From Actinomycetota bacterium (lineage in GTDB: Bacteria; Actinomycetota; Acidimicrobiia; Acidimicrobiales; Ilumatobacteraceae), in NCBI GenBank assembly GCA_026393475.1, contig JAPLAA010000082.1, forward strand, positions 1 through 43,830: a stretch of DNA of 43,830 nucleotides, in the 5' to 3' direction. The position numbers were made by a program, and so were the translations under genes. Position 1 is the stretch's first letter. The number at the start of each line of letters is the position of its first letter. Shown one piece after another: positions 35,057 through 43,170 of this stretch. The notes under the pieces are model-generated. The model saw only the letters and a list, made by a program, of their open reading frames with translations, was not told the DNA's origin and did no database searches.

Positions 35057-35651
35057 TCGCCTCGCATCGGCCGCCGACGAACTGGTCCGGAAGGTGCCGC
35101 CGGGTCCGTCCGTCGGTCAACTCCGCGCCCGCCTCCAGTCGCGTCGCAGGCATCGACTGGGCGTCGTCGCCGCGATGACCCTGCTCGTCGTGGTGAACGG
35201 CCTGGTCGTCCTCGCGGACCGCGAACCGGAAGGGTACGTGCCCGTCTCCGCGGCCGAGGAGGGCGGTTCGACCAGTTCGACGTCATCATCGACCAGTTCG
35301 ACGTCGTCACCGACCAGTTCGACGTCGTCACCAACCTCGTCGACTGCGTCGACCGTCGCTCCGACGCGTCCACCGGAGGCCAATGACGACCTCGGGGCAA
35401 CCGTCGTGAACCAGTTGATCTCCCTCCAGGTGCTGGCCAACGACGTCGACCCGGACGGCGGCGTGCTGCGCGTCGACAGCGTCCAGGCGCCAACGGTCGG
35501 GACAGTAGCCCTCACCGATGGCATCGTCACCTTCGCCCCTCCAACCGACTTCGTCGGGATTGCGACCTTCACCTATGCCGTGGCGGACGACACCGAACTC
35601 ACGTCGACGGGCACGGTCACGATCATCGTGACCGACGCGCCCGAGACCTGA
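35049..35651 (+). CDS. Membrane-anchored protein with Ser/Thr linker and Ig-like domain (possible anti-sigma partner)
   Basis: 200 residues from the ATG at 35049. A ~45-residue cytoplasmic N-terminus is followed by one membrane helix (LGVVAAMTLLVVVNGLVVLA, ~51-70). An SST/SPT repeat linker (~88-115) and an extracellular Ig-like domain (EANDDLGATVVNQLISLQV, NDVDPDGGVL, YAVADDTELTSTGTVTI) complete it. Position and topology fit a transmembrane regulator of the preceding sigma factor, but the N-terminus is not a recognisable zinc anti-sigma domain, so this is inference. It could equally be a surface protein co-expressed with the sigma factor. Confidence 0.75.
   Translation: MDDRLASAADELVRKVPPGPSVGQLRARLQSRRRHRLGVVAAMTLLVVVNGLVVLADREPEGYVPVSAAEEGGSTSSTSSSTSSTSSPTSSTSSPTSSTASTVAPTRPPEANDDLGATVVNQLISLQVLANDVDPDGGVLRVDSVQAPTVGTVALTDGIVTFAPPTDFVGIATFTYAVADDTELTSTGTVTIIVTDAPET
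35269..35331 (+). repeat. Three 21-bp tandem repeats in linker
   Basis: The unit CGACCAGTTCGACGTCRTCA is repeated at 35269, 35290 and 35311, encoding SST-SST-type heptads in the extracellular linker. Confidence 0.85.
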
Positions 35652-35662
35652 ATCAGCCTGAA

Positions 35663-36529
35663 TCAGCCGAGCTTGGCGAGTTGCTTCTGCTGCCAGGCGG
35701 CGGTGGCGTCGACGTTGTTGAACGTGAACAGGTGCAGGCCCTCGATGTTCAGGTCGCGGGCGACCTTGCTCATCGGGTTGATCAGCTTCGACGGGTCGTA
35801 GCCCGACGGCGAGAAGAGCTTGAAGATCGTGCTCGAGTTCTTCTTCACGAACCGCATCGACGAGCCGATGCCGAGTCGGGCGCCCATCGTGAGCAGCTTG
35901 GCGCGATCGATCACGCCCGGCACGCCCAGGTGCAGCGGCAGGGTGAACCCGGCGGCGCGCTCGGCGGCCGCCCACTTCTTCCACTGGTCGATGTCGAAGC
36001 ACATCTGCGTGCTCGCGAAACCGGCCACGCCGGCCTCGGCGAGCAACGCCTGCTTGGCGTGCAGCGCCTCGTGCACGACGGCCTGGTCGATGAGGGCGTG
36101 CCCGTCGGGATAGGCGGTGATGCCGATGCGCTGCAGTCCGTGGTCGGTGTCGAGGAAGTCGCGCAGGAAGGCGACGACGCCGTCGTAGGCGCCGACCGGC
36201 TCGGGCGCGTCACCGGCGACGAGGAACACCTCGGTGAGCCCGTGACTGCGGCAGAACTCGGCGAGGCGCTGGACGTGGGCCTTGTCCTCGGTGAGGCGGG
36301 CCGAGAAGTGCGGCACGGCCACATGGCCCTGGTCGAGGATCTTCGCGGTGAGGTCGAGCGTGGCCTGCAGCCCCTTGGCCGGCGAGCAGGTGACCGACAC
36401 CGAGCTCCCCGCAGGAACGAAGGCGATCTGCGCATCGACGTTCTTCAACGGGATGAGCTCGTAGCGAGCGTCGGCGATCAGCTGACGCTGCAGCGCAGGC
36501 GTGGACTGGGGCAAGGAGGAGGCAGACAT
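35663..36529 (-). CDS. metF: Methylenetetrahydrofolate reductase (MetF-like)
   Basis: 288 residues from the ATG at 36529, with AGGA eight bases upstream. Motifs of the MetF TIM barrel are YELIPLKNVD, SVSVTCSPAKGLQATLD, HVAVPHFSARL (the VVPHLTA-type block), EVFLVAGDAPEPVGAYDG and GLHLFTFNNVDAT. It interconverts 5-methyl-THF and 5,10-methylene-THF using FAD. As the last gene of the corrinoid methyltransfer operon, it probably runs in the oxidative direction, taking the methyl group delivered by the upstream genes into the methylene-THF pool. The direction is inferred from context. The sequence is divergent from E. coli MetF. Confidence 0.85.
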   Translation of the reverse strand: MSASSLPQSTPALQRQLIADARYELIPLKNVDAQIAFVPAGSSVSVTCSPAKGLQATLDLTAKILDQGHVAVPHFSARLTEDKAHVQRLAEFCRSHGLTEVFLVAGDAPEPVGAYDGVVAFLRDFLDTDHGLQRIGITAYPDGHALIDQAVVHEALHAKQALLAEAGVAGFASTQMCFDIDQWKKWAAAERAAGFTLPLHLGVPGVIDRAKLLTMGARLGIGSSMRFVKKNSSTIFKLFSPSGYDPSKLINPMSKVARDLNIEGLHLFTFNNVDATAAWQQKQLAKLG

Positions 36530-36588
36530 CGTTGTCCTGGTTTCGTGACGGATCTGGTCGAAGGTTTCGGTGCGGAGAAGCGGATGGT

Positions 36589-38163
36589 TCAGGCGAACTC
36601 GTCGGGGAGTTCGACCTTGCGACGGGCGACGAACTCGAGGAGTTCGGCGTCGATCGCGTCGTCGAGCGCGGGTGCCTCGTACTCGGCGAGGCGGCGCTTC
36701 CAGAGAGCGTTGGCGCGCTGGGCGGCGTCGAGGCCGCCTTCTTCGGTCCACTGCTCGAAGCTCGAGTTGTCGCTCGTGTCGCTGCGGTAGAACGCGGTCT
36801 CGAAGTTGGCGAGCGTGTGCGCCGTGCCGAGGAAGTGGTTGCCCGGCGGGTTCTCACGGATGGCGTCGAGCGCCAGGCCGTTGGTGGAGGTGTCGAGGCC
36901 CTTCACGAACGTGGCCATCATCCCGAGCTGATCGCAGTCGAGGACGAACTTCTCGTACCCGATCGCGAGGCCGCCCTCGAGCCAGCCGGCGGCGTGGAGC
37001 ACGAAGTTCACGCCACCGAGCACGGTGGGCTGGAGCGTGTTCGCGCTCTCGTAGGCCGCCTGGGCGTCGGGCAGCTTCGAGGCGGTGAGGGATCCACCCG
37101 AGCGGAACGGCACACCGAGACGGCGGGCGAGCGCAGCGACGGTGTAGAGCACCATCGCCGGCTCGGGCGTGCCGAACGTCGGCGCGCCGGTCTGCATGCT
37201 CATCGAGCTCGCGAACGACCCGAGGATCACCGGCGCACCCTTGCGGCACAGCTGGACGAACGTCATGCCGGCGAGGGCCTCGGCGAGGGTCTGGGCGGCG
37301 ACACCGGCGCTCGTCGACGGCGCCATCGCACCGGCGAGGATGAACGGGGTGATGATCGTGGCCTGGTTGTTCTCGGCGTAGCACTGGGCGGCGGCGAGCA
37401 TCGTGCCGTCCCACACGAGCGGCGACGACGCGTTGATCAGCGACGTCATGACCGTGCGGTCCTGCAGGTCGCCGCCGAACGCGATGCGGGCCATGTCGAC
37501 ACTGTCCTGGGCGCGCGAGCCGGCGGTGACCGACCCCATGAAACCCTTGTCGCTGTATTTGATGTGGCTGTACACCATGTCGAGGTGGCGCTTGCTGACG
37601 GGCACGTCGACGGGTTCGCACACGGTGCCGCCCGAGTGGTGCAGCCACGGCGTCATGTAGGCGAGCTTCACGAAGTTCTGGAAGTCGGCGAGGGTGGCGT
37701 AGCGGCGGCCGTGATCGAGGTCGTGCACGAACGGCGAGCCGTAGTTCGGGGCGAACACCGTGTGCTTGCCGCCGATCTCGACCGAGTTCATCGGGTTGCG
37801 GGCGTGCTGGGTGTACTGCGCCGGCGCCTGCGAGACGATCTCGCGGCACATGCCACGGGGGAAGCGAACGCGGGTGCCGTCGACGTGGGCACCGGCCGCG
37901 GCGTAGATCGGCAACGCTTCGGGATAGTCGCGGACCTCGATGCCCACCTCTTCGAGGATCGTCTCGGCGGTGTGCTCGATGATCGACAGGCCTTCGTCGT
38001 CGACGATCTCGAACGGCTTCATCGTGCGGGTGAGGTACGGCACCCGTTCGATCACGTGCGAGGCGCGGAGCGCGGCGCGGCCGGCTCGCCCACCGGAGCG
38101 ACGGCCGCCACCACCACTTCCACCCGGTTCAGCAGCAGGTGCGTGTTCGGTCGTGTCGGTCAT
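36589..38163 (-). CDS. MttB-family methyltransferase without pyrrolysine (glycine betaine/methylamine:corrinoid)
   Basis: 524 residues from the ATG at 38163. It is a member of the trimethylamine methyltransferase superfamily (AETILEEVGIEV, PNYGSPFVHDLDHGRR, KYSDKGFMGSVTAGS, APTFGTPEPAMVLY). There is no in-frame amber codon, so it is not a pyrrolysine enzyme. The characterised non-Pyl member MtgB of Desulfitobacterium demethylates glycine betaine to dimethylglycine on a corrinoid protein. Betaine is therefore a reasonable but unproven substrate here. A Gly/Arg-rich N-terminal extension (~30 residues) precedes the conserved region. It overlaps the reactivase gene by 4 bases. Confidence 0.9.
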   Translation of the reverse strand: MTDTTEHAPAAEPGGSGGGGRRSGGRAGRAALRASHVIERVPYLTRTMKPFEIVDDEGLSIIEHTAETILEEVGIEVRDYPEALPIYAAAGAHVDGTRVRFPRGMCREIVSQAPAQYTQHARNPMNSVEIGGKHTVFAPNYGSPFVHDLDHGRRYATLADFQNFVKLAYMTPWLHHSGGTVCEPVDVPVSKRHLDMVYSHIKYSDKGFMGSVTAGSRAQDSVDMARIAFGGDLQDRTVMTSLINASSPLVWDGTMLAAAQCYAENNQATIITPFILAGAMAPSTSAGVAAQTLAEALAGMTFVQLCRKGAPVILGSFASSMSMQTGAPTFGTPEPAMVLYTVAALARRLGVPFRSGGSLTASKLPDAQAAYESANTLQPTVLGGVNFVLHAAGWLEGGLAIGYEKFVLDCDQLGMMATFVKGLDTSTNGLALDAIRENPPGNHFLGTAHTLANFETAFYRSDTSDNSSFEQWTEEGGLDAAQRANALWKRRLAEYEAPALDDAIDAELLEFVARRKVELPDEFA

Positions 38164-40199
38164 GACGGTTCCCCTTCTGCGGTGGCAGCTCTGACGGCAT
38201 CATCGGCGCCACGGTTCCTCCGACGGCGGCCGGCTCGACCGCCCTCGCTGGTCGATGCGGTGCGCTCGGGCAGCGTCACCACGGTGGACAGGTGCGGTGA
38301 CGGTGCGGTGGCGTGGGGGAACGCCATCGCAGCGACGAACTCGGCCTGGAAGGTCGGCTCGGTCGCGGTCTCGATCTTCTCGACGCCGCGCACGGCGGCT
38401 TCCATCTCGCGTCGTGCGGCGACCGAGAGGAGCGCACGGACGGCTCCGCCGCCGGCTGCGTTCCCGACGCTGCGCACGTGCTCGACCGGGCAGTCGGGCA
38501 CGAGGCCGAGCACCAGTGCGTACACCGGGTCGATGTGCGAGCCGAACGCGCCCGCGAGACGGATGTCGTCGACGCCGGTGACACCGGCATGGCGGAACAG
38601 CAGCTCGATCCCGGCGCGCAGCGCGGCCTTCGCCAGCTGGATGGCGCGCACGTCGTTCTGGGTGATGGTGAGGCGGACGCCGTCGGCCTCGTGGACGAGG
38701 TAGCTGAACGTGCGGCCGTTCTCGACGATGCGGCTGCTGCGCTCGGCGAGCGAGCCCTGCACCACGCCGTCCTGGTCGATGATGCCGGCGAGGTACATCT
38801 CGCCGATCACCTCGATGATGCCCGAGCCGCAGATGCCGGAGATGTCGAGATCGGCGGTCGCCTCGGCGAAGCCCGCCTCGTCGCTCCACAGGTCGCTGCC
38901 GATCACCTTGAACCGGGATTCGAGGGTCGCGGGATCGATGCGCACCCGTTCGATGGCACCGGCGGTCGCGCGCTGACCGCAGCTCAGCTGCGCGCCTTCG
39001 AACGCGGGGCCGGTGGGGCTCGACGCGGCGAACTGGCGGTGCTCGTCGCCGACGACGATCTCGGCGTTGGTGCCGACGTCGACGAGCAGCTGCATGGTGG
39101 GGGAGCGGTGCGGTCCTTCGGACAGGATCACGGCCGCGGTGTCGGCGCCGACGTGGCCGGCGATGCACGGGGCGAGGTACACCTGCGCGTTGCGGAAGGG
39201 CAGCTCGATCGCCGCGGCGTCCATCTCGAGCGCCTCGGCGGTGGCGAGCGTGAAGGGCGCCTGCCCGAGCGGGGTCGGGTCGATGCCGGCGACGATGTGG
39301 TGCATGATCGGGTTGCCGACCAGCACGATCTCGAGCACGGTGTCGGTGCCCACCCCGGCATCGGTGCACAGCTGATCGATCAACTCCTGCAGCGCCTCGC
39401 GGACCGCGACGGTGAGGTTGCGGTCGCCGCCCGGGTTCATCATCACGTACGACACCCGGCTCATGAGATCCTCGCCGAAGCGGATCTGCGGGTTCATCCG
39501 GCCGGCCGACGACAGCACCTCGCCGGTGGCGAGGTCGCACAGGTGTCCGGCGATCGTGGTGCTGCCGATGTCGATGGCCGCACCGACGATCCGGTCGACG
39601 AAGCCGGGCCACACCGCGACCACCGCATCGCCTCGAACGGCGACGGTGGCGGCGCGATCGATGTTCGAGAACGCCTGGTGCACCTGCTGAAGGACCGGCA
39701 GGGTGAGGTGCGTGACCGCCATCTGCATGCGCGTGCGCAGTTCGTTCAGCACGAGGTCGGTCATCGACTCGGCGTCGCCGAGCACCGACGGCGGCAGCTC
39801 GATGTAGGCGATGTGCACGTTGGGATCGAGCACCACGTCGGTGAGGTCGAGGCTCTTGCGTACGACCGGTCGGTGGACCTGGCTCTCGGCCGGCACGTCG
39901 ACCACCAGATCGTGCTGCACGATCGCACAGCAGCCGAGACGACGGTCGGGCTTCAGGCCCTTGCGGTCGGTGTAGGTCTGCTCGGTGTCGGTCCACGGCG
40001 ACAGCGCGGTCGCGTCGATCTCCATCGCCCACTTCGGATAGGAGCCGGGGTGGAACTCCACCTGGCACCGCCCGCAGATCCCGCGACCACCGCACACCGA
40101 GTCGAGGTCGACACCCAGCTCGCGGGCAGCGTCGAGCACGCTCGCGCCGGGCGCGACGTCGCCGACGAGGCCGGACGGGGTGAAGACGATGCGGGGCAT
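38160..40199 (-). CDS. RamA-like ATP-dependent corrinoid reactivase ([2Fe-2S] + ASKHA)
   Basis: 679 residues from the ATG at 40199. An N-terminal ferredoxin-like domain has Cys36, Cys42 and Cys45 (CGGRGICGRC) plus Cys90 and/or Cys91 in RRLGCC as cluster ligands. The ASKHA ATPase domain shows GAAIDIGSTTIAGHL, VDVGTNAEIVVG and GICGSGIIEVIGEM. Enzymes of this type (RamA, RACo) reduce inactive cob(II)alamin to cob(I)alamin on the corrinoid protein at the cost of ATP. Bearing an in-protein [2Fe-2S] cluster, it could take electrons from a ferredoxin or flavodoxin. The Arg/Glu-rich C-terminus (GRAGRRRRNRG) is an addition. Confidence 0.9.
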   Translation of the reverse strand: MPRIVFTPSGLVGDVAPGASVLDAARELGVDLDSVCGGRGICGRCQVEFHPGSYPKWAMEIDATALSPWTDTEQTYTDRKGLKPDRRLGCCAIVQHDLVVDVPAESQVHRPVVRKSLDLTDVVLDPNVHIAYIELPPSVLGDAESMTDLVLNELRTRMQMAVTHLTLPVLQQVHQAFSNIDRAATVAVRGDAVVAVWPGFVDRIVGAAIDIGSTTIAGHLCDLATGEVLSSAGRMNPQIRFGEDLMSRVSYVMMNPGGDRNLTVAVREALQELIDQLCTDAGVGTDTVLEIVLVGNPIMHHIVAGIDPTPLGQAPFTLATAEALEMDAAAIELPFRNAQVYLAPCIAGHVGADTAAVILSEGPHRSPTMQLLVDVGTNAEIVVGDEHRQFAASSPTGPAFEGAQLSCGQRATAGAIERVRIDPATLESRFKVIGSDLWSDEAGFAEATADLDISGICGSGIIEVIGEMYLAGIIDQDGVVQGSLAERSSRIVENGRTFSYLVHEADGVRLTITQNDVRAIQLAKAALRAGIELLFRHAGVTGVDDIRLAGAFGSHIDPVYALVLGLVPDCPVEHVRSVGNAAGGGAVRALLSVAARREMEAAVRGVEKIETATEPTFQAEFVAAMAFPHATAPSPHLSTVVTLPERTASTSEGGRAGRRRRNRGADDAVRAATAEGEPS

Positions 40200-40246
40200 G
40201 GTGGTGACGGGTTCCGATTCAGTTCGTTCGGTTCAGTTCGCGTGGC

Positions 40247-41152
40247 TCACTCGGCGCGACGGCGACGGCCGCCACCGGCGCGGCCCTCGCGGGCCCCGCC
40301 CGCTGCGTTCGGGTCGCGGTTGTCGCGGATCCACGCCATGCAGTCCTTGTCGTTGCCGGCGAGGACGTCGGCGGCCATGATCGCCTGCTTCACCTCGGGA
40401 TGCATCGGGTTCATGATCGCCGAGCTCATCCCGTTGGAGATCGCCATCGTGAGGAAGGTGCCGGTGATCGCGTTGCGGTTCGGCAGGCCGAAGCTCACGT
40501 TCGAGGCGCCGCACGTGGTGTTCACCTTCAGCTCGCTCACGAGGCGGCGGAGGAGCTTGAACACCTGCTGTCCGGCGGTGCCCATCGCGCCGATCGGCAT
40601 CACGAGCGGGTCGACGACGATGTCGCTGGCAGGGATGCCGTAGTCGCTCGCGCGGTTGACGATCTTGCGGGCCACCTCGAAGCGGACGTCGGGATCTTCG
40701 CTGATGCCGGTCTCGTCGTTGGAGATCGCCACGACCGCTGCGCCGTACTTCGCGACGAGCGGGAGGACGCGCTCCATCTGCTCGTCCTCACCGGTGACCG
40801 AATTGACGAGCGGCTTGCCCTGGTACACCGCGAGGCCCGCCTCGAGCGCCTCGACGATGGAGGAGTCGATCGACAGCGGCACGTCGGTGATCGACTGCAC
40901 CAGCTGGATCGCACGGGCGAGCAGGGCGGGTTCATCTGCGAGCGGGATGCCGGCGTTGACGTCGAGCATGTGCGCGCCGGCGGCCACCTGGGCGAGGGCG
41001 TCGGCCTCGACGCGGCTGAAGTCGCCGTTCTTCATCTCCTCGGCGAGGAGCTTGCGGCCGGTGGGGTTGATGCGCTCACCGATCATGACGAAGGGGCGGT
41101 CGAAACCGATCACCACTTCCTTGGTGGCCGAGCTGATGACGGTGTGGGTCAT
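40247..41152 (-). CDS. Methyltetrahydrofolate:corrinoid methyltransferase-like protein (pterin-binding TIM barrel)
   Basis: 301 residues from the ATG at 41152, which overlaps the preceding stop (ATGA). Pterin-binding motifs are MIGERINPTGRKLLAEEM, GAHMLDVNAGIPL, PLSIDSS and KPLVNSVTGEDEQME, with NTTCGASNVSFGLPNR near the C-terminus. This matches MtgA/MeTr-type proteins, which move methyl groups between a corrinoid protein and THF. In this operon it would accept methyl from the corrinoid protein at 42364 and make methyl-THF for MetF. The last ~25 residues (GGAREGRAGGGRRRRAE) are a basic tail similar in style to those on the neighbouring operon proteins. Confidence 0.9.
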   Translation of the reverse strand: MTHTVISSATKEVVIGFDRPFVMIGERINPTGRKLLAEEMKNGDFSRVEADALAQVAAGAHMLDVNAGIPLADEPALLARAIQLVQSITDVPLSIDSSIVEALEAGLAVYQGKPLVNSVTGEDEQMERVLPLVAKYGAAVVAISNDETGISEDPDVRFEVARKIVNRASDYGIPASDIVVDPLVMPIGAMGTAGQQVFKLLRRLVSELKVNTTCGASNVSFGLPNRNAITGTFLTMAISNGMSSAIMNPMHPEVKQAIMAADVLAGNDKDCMAWIRDNRDPNAAGGAREGRAGGGRRRRAE

Positions 41153-41637
41153 GACGTGGGTCCCTCTGGGTCTTCGGTCTGTTGTTCGTTCTGCGGTGAG
41201 TTCTGTGGCGAGCTCTGATCGGGCGCCGGATCCTGGTCGGAGTCGTCGCCGACGCTGAGGTCGTCGGTGGCGATCGGGGCGGGGGCGGTGCCCGGGTGCT
41301 CCGGCGACGCCGGATCCCAGCCGCCGTTGGCGACGAGGACGTGCAGGCGTTCGTTGGTGAACTCCAGCTCGATCGACGCGGCGGTCGCGTCGACGGTGGT
41401 GACGAGTTCGCCGACGAGCGGGTGCTGGGTGCGGCGCCACTCACCGACGTAGTCCTGGGCGGTCTTCTTGCCGGCCACCATCGCGGCGCGGTCGATCGCC
41501 TTCTGGAAACGGTGGGGGAGCATCACCTGGTGGCGCTCGTCGCCCGCCTTGCCGTTGATCTGGGCCGGAATGTCGCGCCACATGATCACGACGACCTCTG
41601 CGGCGGATCGACTCCGTCGTCCTGCTTCTCGTGCCAT
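41149..41637 (-). CDS. Small Virulence_fact-like protein of the corrinoid operon
   Basis: 162 residues from the ATG at 41637, which shares one base with the preceding stop. The conserved part is residues ~14-100 (VVIMWRDIPAQINGKAGDER, LPHRFQKAIDRAAMVAGKKT, DYVGEWRRTQHP), resembling the Pfam family named Virulence_fact, whose function is unknown. The C-terminal ~50 residues are acidic, Pro/Gln-rich and probably disordered. Overlap with both neighbours shows it is an integral operon member. No enzyme motif is visible, so it could be an adaptor or assembly factor; that is a guess. Confidence 0.75.
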   Translation of the reverse strand: MAREAGRRSRSAAEVVVIMWRDIPAQINGKAGDERHQVMLPHRFQKAIDRAAMVAGKKTAQDYVGEWRRTQHPLVGELVTTVDATAASIELEFTNERLHVLVANGGWDPASPEHPGTAPAPIATDDLSVGDDSDQDPAPDQSSPQNSPQNEQQTEDPEGPTS

Positions 41638-42308
41638 CAGGCAGTCCTCTCGATCGGCGGCGCTGTTGGGGATGCCGGGTGAGCGATCGCGCCCACGGCT
41701 CGTTCGGCCGGGCGCAGGTGCACGGTGACCGCGTCGGCGAAGTGGTCGAGGCCGACGTGGCGGTGCTCGAACGCGAGCCCGAGGCGCTCGGCGCCCGCTC
41801 GGCCGGCATCGACCACAGCGGGATCGATCGACTGGCTGAACAGCACGACCCGCGTGTAGTTGCCGAAGTAGGCGTCGCGCAGCTCGGGATGGCGGTCGAG
41901 ACCGAGGGCCTGCCACACGAGCGCATCGAAGTGCTTGGCGAGGAAGTCGGTGAGGTAGAAGGTGCCCGGCTCGGCGTCGTGGAGCGACGTGAACAGCTCG
42001 GTGCCCGCGAAGAACTCGTAGCAGTGCGAACCCGGCAGCCGCTGGACGTTGGGCAGCTCGGCCATGTAGGCGTCGAGGAGGCCGCCGGTGCCGCAGTCGG
42101 CGTACCCGAACAGGATCGGCCGATCGGGATCGTCGGCCGTGTGTTGTGCGACCGCGTCACGCATCGTGGGGACGATGCGCTCGGGCCGGTTGTGCAGGTT
42201 GGCCGGCAGGTAGGCCACGTCGACCGCTTCGAGCAGCGAGTTGGCCGCGAGGACGGCGCGCAGTTCGCTCACGAGTGCGCCACAGGCGATCACGACGGGC
42301 CGTGTCAT
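41637..42308 (-). CDS. DUF1638 domain protein of the corrinoid operon
   Basis: 223 residues from the ATG at 42308. It matches the DUF1638 pattern: VVIACGALVSEL, LPANLHNRPERI, LFGYADCGTGGLLD, GSHCYEFFAG, and TFYLTDFLAKHFDALVWQALGLD. Cys9, His39, Cys72, His95 and Cys96 fall in the most conserved blocks and could bind a metal or a corrinoid. The family has no established biochemical role that I can name. Homologues often sit beside MttB-type genes, which suggests a part in methyl transfer or corrinoid handling. Confidence 0.82.
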   Translation of the reverse strand: MTRPVVIACGALVSELRAVLAANSLLEAVDVAYLPANLHNRPERIVPTMRDAVAQHTADDPDRPILFGYADCGTGGLLDAYMAELPNVQRLPGSHCYEFFAGTELFTSLHDAEPGTFYLTDFLAKHFDALVWQALGLDRHPELRDAYFGNYTRVVLFSQSIDPAVVDAGRAGAERLGLAFEHRHVGLDHFADAVTVHLRPAERAVGAIAHPASPTAPPIERTA

Positions 42309-42363
42309 CGGGGGAACCTGCGACCGGGTGCCGTGGGACGGAGAAGTTCGGGTACGGACCGGG

Positions 42364-43074
42364 TCAGACGGACGGGCCGGGGGGCTCGGCCATGCCGCGA
42401 CGGGCGATCACGAGGGCCTTGGCCGTCTCCGACGCGACGGCCGCGTCGCGGCAGTAGGCGTCGGCGCCGATCGCGCTACCGAACTCCTCGTTCAGCGGTG
42501 CACCGCCGACCAGCACGATGAACTTGTCGCGCAGGCCACGCTCCTGGAGCGTGTCGATGACGACCTTCATGTACGGCATGGTGGTGGTGAGCAGCGCCGA
42601 CATGCCGAGGATGTCGGGCTTGTGCTCGTCGAGCGCCGCGAGGAACTTGTCGGCATCGGTGTTGATACCGAGGTCGATCACCTCGAAGCCGGCGCCCTCG
42701 AGCATCATCGCGACGAGGTTCTTGCCGATGTCGTGGATGTCGCCCTTGACGGTGCCGATGACGACCTTGCCGATCGACTCTGCGCCGGTCTCGGCGAGGA
42801 GCGGGCGGAGGATCTCCATGCCGGCCTTCATCGCGTTGGCCGACAGCAGCACCTCGGGGACGAACAGGATGCCGTCGCGGAAGTCGATGCCGACGATGCG
42901 CATGCCTTCGACGAGGGCGTCGTTGAGCACCCGGTCGGGGCCCCAGCCGCGGTCGAGGAGGATCAGGGTGCCCTCCGCGATCTCGGCGGCCATGCCGTCG
43001 TAGAGGTCTTCGTGCATCTGGGTGACGAGCTCGTCGTCGGGAAGGGCCGCCAGATCCAGATCGTCGTCGCTCAT
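42364..43074 (-). CDS. Corrinoid (B12-binding) methyl carrier protein, MtbC/MtgC type
   Basis: 236 residues from the ATG at 43074. An N-terminal helical cap (residues ~15-95, ALVEGMRIVGIDFRDGILF, VPEVLLSANAMKAGM) is followed by a Rossmann B12 domain with the lower-ligand motif Asp112-x-His114-x-x-Gly117 in KGDIHDIGKN. The GMSALLTTTM and VGGAPLNEEF loops surround the corrin. It is the methyl shuttle between the MttB-like enzyme and the pterin methyltransferase. It is the first gene of the operon, downstream of an operator-like palindrome cluster. Confidence 0.93.
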   Translation of the reverse strand: MSDDDLDLAALPDDELVTQMHEDLYDGMAAEIAEGTLILLDRGWGPDRVLNDALVEGMRIVGIDFRDGILFVPEVLLSANAMKAGMEILRPLLAETGAESIGKVVIGTVKGDIHDIGKNLVAMMLEGAGFEVIDLGINTDADKFLAALDEHKPDILGMSALLTTTMPYMKVVIDTLQERGLRDKFIVLVGGAPLNEEFGSAIGADAYCRDAAVASETAKALVIARRGMAEPPGPSV

Positions 43075-43096
43075 GTCATCCCCGGGGAGTTGATGC

Positions 43097-43133
43097 GTTT
43101 CACCGCTACTAGTTTCACCGCTACGTGTTTCAC
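43097..43133 (-). repeat. 15-bp direct repeats with GTTTCAC cores
   Basis: GTTTCAC occurs at 43097, 43112 and 43127, exactly 15 bp apart, with CCGCTA shared by the first two. On the transcribed strand this reads GTGAAAC three times, in the leader 20-60 bp before the corrinoid gene start. It is either a regulatory array or a slippage product. Confidence 0.8.
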
Positions 43134-43134
43134 G

Positions 43135-43159
43135 ATGCGGACCAGGTCCGCATTGCGGA
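43135..43159. promoter_or_regulatory. Overlapping palindromes upstream of the corrinoid operon
   Basis: ATGCGGACC and GGTCCGCAT form a perfect 9-bp-arm palindrome (43135-43153), and TCCGCA-T-TGCGGA (43147-43159) overlaps it. The result is three TGCGGA half-sites about 60-85 bp upstream of the start of the first operon gene. Sites of the TTCCGCA/TGCGGAA type are common for IclR-family regulators, but no such regulator gene is in this window. Confidence 0.6.
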
Positions 43160-43170
43160 ACTCTAGCAGA

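Noticed and set aside
36589..38163. Pyrrolysine-encoding amber codon in the MttB-like gene
   Set aside because: The frame has no internal TAG and no pyl genes are present; it belongs to the non-pyrrolysine branch.
38313..40643. 776-codon plus-strand frame opposite the reactivase gene
   Set aside because: Runs across two minus-strand genes and an intergenic gap, with no recognisable domain.
43075..43170. Cobalamin riboswitch ahead of the corrinoid operon
   Set aside because: The gap is under 100 bp and lacks a B12-box (GCCACTG-like) element; palindromes fit a protein operator better.
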